Notes under the pieces: generated by a model
What the model was told of the DNA's origin: nothing
Database searches by the model: none
Seen by the model: only the letters and a program-made list of their open reading frames with translations
Position numbers and translations under genes: made by a program
Assembly: GCA_949152475.1 (NCBI GenBank)
Contig: OX424567.1
Location: forward strand, 25,135,402 to 25,199,401
Length of the DNA: 64,000 bases
Reading direction: 5' to 3'
Origin: Terebella lapidaria
Taxonomy: Eukaryota; Annelida; Polychaeta; Terebellida; Terebellidae
Shown: piece by piece, positions 55,331-64,000 of the stretch
Position numbering within the stretch: the first letter of the stretch is position 1
Layout of the letters: each line of letters begins with the position of its first letter

Positions 55331-57890
55331 TCCCTTGATACATCACTTGCAACCTGGGGCTTAGATTTTCAGACTGTTGTGTCACATTTATCAGAACATT
55401 TGGTCAGTAGAAATTTAGTAATTTTATGTTGTCACATGTGAGAATGCATATGTCCAATCAAAGAGAAAAACTGAGACTGAGGTTAATGAATTTATTCAAA
55501 GGGTTCGTTCAGTATAAATAACTGACTGCTCTGAAAACGATTTTGGTGCCATCATTCACCACGTTGTTGGTTGGAGTAACACTTACTGAGGTTTCTAAGC
55601 AACACTCATAACTAGAATTCTATCAGAACAAAACATGGAAGACCAGAACTGAACTGAGTTTACAAAATGCTCTGGATTGCATAAAATTCGCTGGGATATT
55701 AAGCTTGTTTCCTAAGGATTACACCGTAAATAAACAAATTCAGGCAGAGACATATTTGCAGTGTTGACTCATCAGGATTACGAGACAAAATACTCATTAA
55801 GCACAATATTACAATACACAAACAATCAGTATCATGTCAGAAATATTATGATAATGTGAACTATTACCCCAACATTAGTACTTTTACTTAATTATGTAAA
55901 TGAAAAGCTGGACCGTATAAGATGATTATATAGAAAATATAAAACATAAGTGTCAACACCGATGTATTTCACTGATTGACATATTCGAAGTCATCCCAAT
56001 TGGACATTACCTACTCCTCTAACCAACATGACATTTCTTACAAAGCTATAAGTACTCTAGGTTTTGGGAAGTTGAGAAGATTTTGATTCTGTGACACTAT
56101 TCAAATTCACACAGACAAAAAAATCCAGGCTTCTGGCATGTGATTCCATACACTCCCCAAAACACACAAGTTCCTAAACGAATGAAATCAAACTGAAAAT
56201 CAGGATATTCTATTTTCAATTTCCATGGTCATGTGAATCCGTAATAAGCTATATAAAATCAACAGGATGGTCTTATTTCATCGCAAAAAAAATTACCAAA
56301 CAATGACACCTTGACATAGTACAGGAATGAAGTAGTAACGTATACCAGTATACGGTATGACTTGATCATTTCTCTTTTCCAGGTTAAACAAATACATAAA
56401 ATATTAGAGAGGGAAAGAATATTTATATACATAAGCCAAAGTTGAAATGTTGTTTCTGAGGTATGATACCCGCCATTTTAGTTCAGTTGAAACAAACAAT
56501 AATATTGAATAATATCAAAAAAAGTTTGCTGACTTCTTGGAAACTAAACAATCCTTTGATTCCGAAATCTGACGGATGAAGTCGAAAGCTCTGACAAACG
56601 TGAGCCGATCGCACATCATCAAACACACAATCCATATACAACATAAAATATCTATTGCTATGACATATGGCAGCAAATGCAACAAGCTCTTACTATTAAC
56701 AATATCTAGCCAATATATATCGGGTACAGAAAACGTGGTCAAAATACAAAATCCACACTGCCATTTTCTCCTGCATGGATATGGATTGGAAGTTTCTTTA
56801 AATTACAATGTATCACTACAGCAGTGCATTCTGCTTGCTATAATTTTAGATAACTTAGGAATACATCCTCAGAGTAGGAAGAAAGTCAATAACATTTGAT
56901 TATGCATATTCCTCCTTTTAGAAACAAGTTATATCACGAGAGACTAAATGACGTCAATATATATATATATGTACACATTAGAGGCATGTATGTACAAATT
57001 ACATTAACAATATGGTACAAATATTCAACAATTCTGCTGTCGGTGAAGCAAATATTTCACTAATTATCTTGTGCATTAATTAAACTATTCTGGAAAGAAA
57101 TGTGAACCTTTCAGTTTTTTACAGTCAGACTTGAAAAAACCCAAGGCTGTCAAATTTTGCACATTCCCAAAAGCGGAAGATCTCAAAATGTGTTAACAAT
57201 ATAATAACAATGTAACATATCAGTGTAAATATACAGATTTGATTTTGATATTCTCAGTATATATCAGATTGCAATCAAAATATTATATACATGTATAGTA
57301 TTGCAGGCAAGAAGAACCTTGAGTATTAAAACATAATTCTACGTAAATACAAAAATCATCAAAAATCTCTACATAAATATGAAAATCATGATTATTATTA
57401 TACACTGACACTTAACCTTGTAAAATATGTTTTAAATCTAAAATTGGCATTTTAATAGTATACACAGACATGATTTTTATATACAGTTTTCATCACAATA
57501 TCAAAAATATCCAAAGATTTTTCTTCACACAACGTCATTGCGAGAGAAAACGATGAATTTCCATTTATACACCAACAGATCTCCGAGATATATCAATTTA
57601 CATCTGGAATTTCCAGTGGTATACAGATAATATCATAATATTTTTATATGGAATGATGAATTAGTTACATCTTGTAGTATCACTTTTTTGCATGTTTCAT
57701 GCTAGACACCTGAATCAAAATTAACTGATAATTCTCAACTGAACTATGAATCGATGTCATACTGGGCAAGCAATTTCACAAACAATTATCGGGAACAATT
57801 CCTTCCCGAAATCTCATATTCCATATGATATAAAGCTATGTGTGTATGCAAAAAGTACTGTCGTATTATGTCTCCAGATTTGAACTAGAC
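55331..57890. other. Gene-free AT-rich stretch
   Basis: No repeats shared with other parts of the window and no coding signal. Its low repeat content and position downstream of the amphiphysin-type gene on the same strand would allow a long 3' UTR (minus-strand AATAAA at about 55488-55493), but nothing proves transcription. Confidence 0.3.
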
Positions 57891-58204
57891 GCTTCCGGTC
57901 GCCTACGACCGCTTGGGTGTATCCCCCGTAGCCCTATCATCTCTGTTGCCCCAAATATATCACTGTCAAGTGTGAAAAACTAGAGCAAGGGCTAAAAAAG
58001 ATTACCAGAGAAATGTTAAATCTCAAGTCACAACTGTTTTCTTTTCCCCACCAAAATTGCTGCACTGATTTTCCGAGGTTATTGAAGGTCAAATTCAAAA
58101 TCACCACTGAAATCTCTTTATATGAATTTCCATTTCGACATGTTTGATAAAAAAACGAAAATACAGATAGATCAATCTTTTCGTCTACAGTATTTATATT
58201 TCAA

Positions 58205-59000
58205 CTCAGAGTATTTTACAAACTTGGTTCCAAGTTGAAATTCAAAGTAAAATTTGACCAAAAATGCATTTCAAGATGACGAAATTGGAGCCAGATCGAA
58301 CTTCTCACCATAAGTTATATTTCGACTCATAATACATGTATGTGCCAAACATGGTTTCAAGTTGAAATTCAAAGTAAAAGTTAATCAAAACTGCATTTCA
58401 AGATGACAAAATTGGAGCCAGATCAAACTTTTCGTCATAAGTTATATTTTAACTCATAATACCTGCCCAACTTGGTTTCAAGTTGAAATTCAAACTAAAA
58501 GTTGACCAAAACTGCATTTCAAGATGACGAAATTGGAGCCAGATCAAACTTTTTGCCATGAGTTATATTTCAACTCATAATATGTGCCAAACTTGGTATT
58601 AAGTTGAAATTCAATGTCAAAGTTGACCAAAACTGCATTTCAAGATGACAAAATTGGAGCCAGATCGAACTTTTCATCAAAAGTTATATTTTAACTCATA
58701 ATATGTGCCAAACTTGGTTTCAAGTTGAAATTCAAACTAAAAATTGATCAAAACTGCATTTCAAGATGACGAAAATGGAGCCAGATCGAACTTTTCACCA
58801 TAAGTTATATTTCGACCTTTAATATGTGCCAAACATGCTTTCAAGTTGAAATTCAATGTAAAAGTTGACCAAAACTGGATTTCAAGATGACGAAATTGGA
58901 GCCAGATCGAATTTTCCACCATAAGTTATATTTTAACTCATAATTTGTGCCAAACATAGTCTCAAGTTGAAATTCAAAGTAAAAGTTGATCAATGTTTTC
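58205..59000 (+). repeat. Satellite array of about 121 bp units, six to seven copies
   Basis: Units contain CTGCATTTCAAGATGACGAA, ATTGGAGCCAGATCGAACTT, AAGTTATATTTCGACTCATA and GTTTCAAGTTGAAATTCAAA. Spacing of the GCATTTCAAGATGA word is 120-128 bases. Identity between units is about 90%. Confidence 0.9.
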
Positions 59001-59019
59001 ATAAAAAGCTATTGTGAAA

Positions 59020-60010
59020 TAATGTTAACTTATTTGGTCACAGCCATAAAATCTCTGCTGGACAAAGCCTTCACCTTGTTGAGCCCAATAATAAATATTT
59101 CTTGTCTTAACTATTTTCATTATGGTCAATAATAGACTTAACATGTAAAAATAATGTTAACTTATTTGGTTACACCCAGAAATTTCTACCGGAGAAAACC
59201 TTGACCTTGTTGAGCTTACCTTGGTGAGCCCAATAATGAATATTTCTTGTCTTAACTATTTTCATTGTGGTCAATAATAGATTTAACATGTAAAAATAAT
59301 GTTAACTTATTCGGTTACACCCAGAAATTTCTACCGGACAAAACCTTAACCTTGTTAAGCTCAATAATAATTGTTTCTCATCTTAACTATTTTTATTGAG
59401 GTCAATAATAGACTTAACTAACAAAAAAAAAAAGTTAACTTATTTGGTTACAGACATAAAATGTCTACTGGACAGAATCTTCACCTTGTTGAGCCCAATA
59501 ATAAATATTTCTTGTCTTAACTATTTTTATTGTGGTCAATAATAGACTAAACTAGTAAAAATAATGTCAACTTATTCAGTACACCCATGAAATCTGTACT
59601 GGACATACTTTCACCTTGTTGAGCTTAATAATAAATATTTCTCATCTTAACTATTTTTATTGTGGTCAATAATAGACTTAACTATTTTTATTGTGGTCAA
59701 TAATAGACTTAACTAGTGAAAATAATGTTAACTTATTCGGTTACACCAATGAAATTTGTACTGGACAAAACATTTACCTTGTTGAGGTTAATAATAAATA
59801 TTTCTTGTCTTAACTATTTTTATTGTGGTCAATAATAGACTTAACTATTAAAAATAATGTTAACTTATTCAGTTACACCCATGAAATCTGTACTGGACAA
59901 AACCTTCACCTTGTTGAGCTTAATAATAAACGTTTCTCGTCTTAACTATTTTTATTGTGGACAATAATAGACTTAACTAGTAAAACTAATGTTAACTTAT
60001 TCAGTAATAT
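59020..60010 (+). repeat. Satellite array of about 135 bp units, seven to eight copies
   Basis: Units contain TAATGTTAACTTATTTGGTT, TACTGGACAAAACCTTCACC, TTGTTGAGC, TATTTCTTGTCTTAACTATT and GTGGTCAATAATAGACTTAA. One unit has an internal 38-base duplication near 59660-59710. The array directly follows the 121 bp satellite but is unrelated to it. Confidence 0.9.
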
Positions 60011-60229
60011 TGTCCTGTTTTCACTGAAAACATCAGTTCTCCATTCTGAACAAGAAACCAGTGTCATTGCCTTCCATTGTACAGGCTATTGGAATGATCG
60101 TACATGTCAAAATGGATATTTCAAAATTCTGTAATAAGTTAGCCTGTTGACATATTAATATTTATATGATCATTCTAAAAAACGATTGGTTTCGTGTGAC
60201 AGCCCTTCCCAACAACACTTCCAAATATT

Positions 60230-60712
60230 ATCGAGATTCGTCAAAAATTGCCATCTGTAGAGCGTTCACAAGCCATGTGTCTCAAACAGGCTGTATTCAA
60301 TGCAAAATGTGTCCCCAAACGACCAATTCAGTTGCCACGGCAACCAAAATCGATTGGTGTCGGGATCTTACCATAATATATGTGCCTGCAAAAAATAATG
60401 GTGATCGGGTGAGAATTGCGGCCTGTAGCGCGTTCACAAGCCATGTGTCTCAAACAGGCTGTTTTCAATGCAAAATGTGTCCCCAAACGACCAATTCAGT
60501 TGCCACGGCAACCAAAATCGATTGGTGTCGGGATCTTACCATTATATATGTGCCTGCAAAAAATAATGGTGATCGGGTGAGAATTGCGGCCTGTAGCGCG
60601 TTCACAAGAAAATCTCTGCGGACGCGGACACGGACGCGGACGCGGGCGCGGACGCGGACGACGAAGCCAAATCCATAGTATCCGCCGAACTTTGTTCGGG
60701 GGATACAATTAA
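60230..60712 (+). repeat. 168 bp direct repeat with GGACGC run and a terminal hairpin
   Basis: GTAG-GCGTTCACAAG starts at 60257, 60425 and 60593, a period of 168 bases (56 codons, so an artificial open frame of 170 codons results). The last partial unit is followed by a GGACGC hexanucleotide run (60615-60660) and a stem CCGAACTTTGTTCGG in ATCCGCCGAACTTTGTTCGG. A TATCCCCCG word with GGTCGCCTACGACC hairpin at 57895-57930 could be the opposite end of the same element. Confidence 0.7.
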
Positions 60713-61601
60713 ACAGGAAAAAAATATTTACAGATTTGAAAATATAAATTCTACAAATTCATTTTTCTCGAGGAATATTGATTGCCCTTCAAACAGTCGA
60801 ATGAGGATATATGAGGATATATTGTACATGCAGATCCACTCCTTTATGGAAATTCTTCAACCAGCCCGAAGCTAGAGTTTTGCATACATGGTTACAGACA
60901 TACAAAGTCAGAAACTATCATTTCATTACATGTACAAAGTTCAGCACCTCTGTGTTACGCTTATATAGTCATACATTTTACATTCTTCTGCATGATAAAA
61001 CACTCACATAGTTTGCACAAAGTTCGGGCCATATATACAAGTATGAGTGTTCGTGGGACACCCAAAAATACAAGTGTTTATAATATGGTTTTTGCATTGG
61101 CATTGTGGCTGTATTGAATATTACGCTTGGAGAGATAATAGCAGAAACCATATTACCCAAATAATGAACAGGCTGCAAAACATTTTTATAGGATGATCGT
61201 CTTCTTCTGAACAAATCGCAGAACAGAACGGCGGGCAAACATAATGAAGCACTGGTGAAGGTGGGCTTGCAACACACAAATAGTACAAGAATGTGCGAGT
61301 TTGAAATTCGACTGCTGGTCTTCACATATAAACAGGAGTCAGTAGAGATTATATGTCTCGCAGGCTGTGATTGGTCGAATGGGTCAAGTCTGTACAACCT
61401 GTTATTTTATCACTAGTCAACAATATCTAACTTGAACAATATACACATTTTGACAAATTAACAAATCCATATTTACACACGTGCATATCTGATCTGTGAA
61501 CTTGGGTAAAGTACAAATGGCACAGTGCAAACTTCCAAGCAAATCCACCCAAGGACAGTGAACGCGATACAAAATGAAGTGCAAACCAATAACAGTCGAC
61601 G

Positions 61602-62139
61602 TTACACCCTTTTCGTGAAGTTTTCTGGGAAGACTCCCTTCTCGCCATTCAAGAGCTTTATTCCCATCAGCCACCCGTCGTCCTGCAAGAGGCATCAAAC
61701 ATAGGTATAACGGGTTTGTCTTTTCACCTAACTCTGTACAGTGGATCCTGTGTTAAAGACCACCTGTCCTGAGAGACTGCCCTGGCATAAGAGACTGCTC
61801 TCTTTGTTCCTAAATGAGTCATTTGAAATTTGAAATGACCTCTATCAGGTAAATAAACCTGCCATGAGACATCATCTGTCATTTAAGGGTCCTTTGGACG
61901 GTCTCAAAAAATAGGACCCCCTGTACTTCAATTTAAGTTTGGCTATTGAAATCCTTGGAATTCGTTATGGAATACGCTATATGCCAGCAAATAGCCACGA
62001 CAGACAGTTCAGTACTGGCTCCCACGTCAGTCCTTACCTGATCTTCGGGATCGTCAAACTCGATGACGTTGATCATGTCTCCGACTTCAAAGGTCAGTTC
62101 ATCTGTGTCGTCTCCCGCGTATGCATGCGTCGCTTGTAC
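61602..62139 (-). CDS. Amphiphysin/BIN1-type protein, last two coding exons (SH3 domain)
   Basis: Exon 62139..62038 (34 codons) begins [20 protein letters not shown] and ends DDPEDQ; exon 61682..61602 (26 codons plus stop) reads DDGWLMG, then [12 protein letters not shown] and stop. Splice sites are canonical (TTTGACAG; GATCAG then GTAAGG; CTCTTGCAG) and both joints are phase 0. Together they form a complete SH3 domain with the ALYDY-type start replaced by AxHAYAG, an acidic RT loop, the key GW, and the final FPENF. The DDGWLMG...FPENFT signature and position at the very C-terminus are those of amphiphysin/BIN1, BAR-domain proteins that bend membranes and recruit dynamin through this SH3. The BAR domain exons must lie to the right, outside the window or beyond 64000. 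The short n-Src/distal insert suggests an invertebrate form. Confidence 0.88.
61735..61935. mobile_element. Small TIR-like repeat in the intron between the two SH3 exons
   Basis: GTACAGTGGATCCTGTGTTA with AAGACCACCTGTCC on one side and GGGTCCTTTGGACGGTCTC on the other resemble a MITE type I recall from lophotrochozoan genomes, with GGTCTC/GAGACC-type words spaced along it. Ends and target duplication not resolved. Confidence 0.4.
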
Positions 62140-63095
62140 CTGTCAAACATAAGACTCTACTCTTAAGAGCAAGGTTGACATGACAAGAGCGACAGATCAG
62201 TTTGAACATTCAACAGTACTCCTAGATGAATCCAAATATTTCGGTCATAATGTTCGACAGTACCTCAAATCAAAACCGCATGTTCAATCACTTACATGCG
62301 GATAGATTCATCGTCATTTATTTATATACATACAGCTTTAACACAGGGTATAATTTACCTGGTATCGCATCACATTTTGCTATGCAATTCGACCTGCTTG
62401 CGATATAAAATTGATTTGGCATCACAGTTTTTGCGATACATGTGTCTGGGATGGTTTGTCATCTCATATTCCCAATTTAGCGAGTTAAACAGCTCAACAT
62501 GTGTTTTATTTCAGTTCATATCGCATTTTGATGATCACATGACATGGCCTGTCACGTGATACAATGATTACAAACAGTACCCCCTGCTTCCATTGGTCCG
62601 ATCATGACGCTTCTGGTCATGTGACATACATTGGCAAATGACAGCCATCGACGCATCGTTGCTGGTTTCCATGGCATAAGAAAATAATAAATGGCATAGT
62701 GCTGTATGATTAACTTCCCAACTACCGATGAATACTGTCAGATAATAAATTGATATCACTCATACACATACTAGTGCCCCTCGCAAATTCAGGCTAACAT
62801 ATTTTCAACGTGATTTAATGATAGAGGAAAAAATATCATAACGTGACCAATTATGGTAGGTCTAGGCCTATTCAATCACTGCGCACACGGCAATTGAACT
62901 CTTTCAAGTTCAGTTTGGGATTTTTTTGGTATTTAGATATCAAGTGGACTTGAGGAAGTGAATTATTTTGAGTGGTGGTATGTAGATTCTAACGGTGAAT
63001 CTAATTTGATAGATCTCATAATCGATTTGAATAAAGGAGTTCAAATTCAGATTTGTCCATTGATAAAATCATTGTTTATATTGCAATATGAGTCG
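62140..63095. other. Intron or intergenic sequence right of the SH3 exons
   Basis: No further amphiphysin-type exon found. An open minus-strand frame at 62759..62568 has no recognisable domain. Confidence 0.35.
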
Positions 63096-64000
63096 AAACA
63101 AAAAAATTAGCCCAAAGGCTAAGATAGGTTACCGGACAATTTTGGTTTGGCCATGGCAGCATTGGCAGGTAACAGAGCTTTTACCAATCAAGGTTCGCAG
63201 TGTAAACATATGACCTTGGGATTTACCAATCAAGGTCATCCGTATGAACTTCGATGTTACCATAACATGTATGTGTGCGGGATTTGATATTCTATGTGTT
63301 GGGTGGAATCGTTTAGGCCGCTCAGGTCAATTTACACATTTCAAGTCAGACACTCAAGGTCATCTGACGTCAAGTTCAAGGTCATCATTAGTTGTGCCAT
63401 ATATGTCTTCCTATATGTTCATAATGCAAACATGAGCTCTATCTGCAAGCATTTCATCTATAGAGGCCAATCTGGGCATTTTTTGACCCCAAAATGGCTG
63501 TTTTGACCTTTCAAGGTCATCGAAGGTCAAATTCAAGGTCACCACACAAGTCGCCATATATGACTTCCCATTTGAAAATGCCAATTTCTGAGCTCTATCT
63601 TCAAGCGTTCTATGAGTACAGTCCTGACAGCTCCCATTATGAAGGAAAAAAGTGCCGAAAATGTTCTAAGTCCAAAATTTTTTTCAAAGGGTGAAAAATT
63701 TTTTTTGCCTAGAAATGGCCCAAAATGGATAGTAATGCTATTTGGGGCAAAAAAATTTGTTTTCGCCGACTCGTCAAAAATTCAAAATGGCCGCCAAAAT
63801 TTAAAGTCCAAAATTTTTTTCAAAGGGTGAAAAATTTTTTTTGCCTAGAATTGGCCCAAAATGGATAGTAATGTGATTTGGGGCGAAAAATTTTCTTTTC
63901 GCCGACTCGTCAAAAATTCAAAATGGCCGCCACACGGAGATCGGCGTTTCAAGGGCAACAAAACTTATATGTGTCACAGAGGTATATAAGAGGAATCTTT
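63095..64000 (-). mobile_element. GGTTACC-ended repeat, inverted and truncated by the window edge
   Basis: Starts AATTAGCCCAAAGGCTAAGA then AGGTTACCGGACAATTTTGG, the mirror of the 35015 end. Inside are AAGGTCA-rich units and, at 63668-63935, two copies of a 138-base unit containing TCAAAGGGTGAAAAATTTTT and CGCCGACTCGTCAAAAATTC. The sequence near 63920-64000 (ATGGCCGCC; GTGTCACAGAGGTATATAAG) mirrors the part at 33790-33850. Confidence 0.7.

Noticed and set aside
60166..60678. A 170-codon open frame with duplicated cysteine-containing segments
   Set aside because: The frame is open only because a 168-base repeat (a multiple of three) is duplicated and ends in a GGACGC run; the DNA repeat, not the protein, is what is conserved.
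1..64000. tRNA or rRNA genes
   Set aside because: No cloverleaf with A and B boxes and no rRNA core sequence was recognised; a covariance search was not possible here.

Overview
This is a eukaryotic nuclear window: AT-rich, intron-containing, dominated by transposable elements and satellites. It is most likely from a marine invertebrate. Secreted trefoil (P-type) peptides, repeated arrays built on AAGGTCAAAGGTCA-like motifs and the style of the small TIR elements would fit a lophotrochozoan such as a mollusc, but the sequence does not prove the phylum.

The backbone is a very large inverted duplication. A left arm (about 7474-18055) and a right arm (about 35860-44299) face each other across a 17.8 kb spacer. 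Each arm carries one copy of a three-exon gene that I identify by recalled family similarity as an RNF103 (Kf-1)-like ER membrane protein. Both copies (left on -, exons 13297..13090, 9986..9746, 9408..8661; right on +, exons 38391..38598, 41214..41454, 42357..43101) have intact frames, matching splice sites and matching phases. Both stop at about 397-398 residues, before the region where RNF103 has its remaining membrane segments and RING finger. Downstream of each copy, in the same transcriptional direction, lies a secreted trefoil-peptide gene (left exon 591..390 on -; right exons 45029..45162 and 45512..45556 on +), so the ancestral duplicated unit was probably RNF103-like plus trefoil. The left copy of that unit is split by about 7 kb of repeats (600-7470).

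The arms differ by a series of clean insertions whose empty sites are visible on the other arm: a 567 bp TA-flanked MITE in intron 2 of the right gene, a 632 bp element with a 5 bp duplication in intron 1 of the left gene, an 856 bp foldback element, a 604 bp retroelement RT fragment and a 421 bp TTAA-flanked MITE in the left arm. By hand comparison the arms are most alike around exon 1 and its upstream region and most diverged at the outer 3' ends.

The spacer (18056-35859) is a mosaic of rearranged segmental duplicates (blocks A, B, C, D, E), satellites (about 145 bp and 20 bp units), MITEs and CR1/L2-type RT relics. The right third holds a degenerate, GC-richer retroelement-like region (about 48400-55330) split by a complete hAT transposon (50378-54368) with an intact two-exon BED-finger transposase, matching TIRs and an 8 bp target duplication. 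Then come a gene-poor stretch, three arrays of tandem repeats (58.2-60.7 kb), and the last two coding exons of an amphiphysin/BIN1-type gene on the - strand (62139..62038, 61682..61602) encoding a complete SH3 domain. The window ends inside another copy of a GGTTACC-ended repeat that also occurs at about 15150-17290, 33505-35015 and, inverted, 36420-37460.
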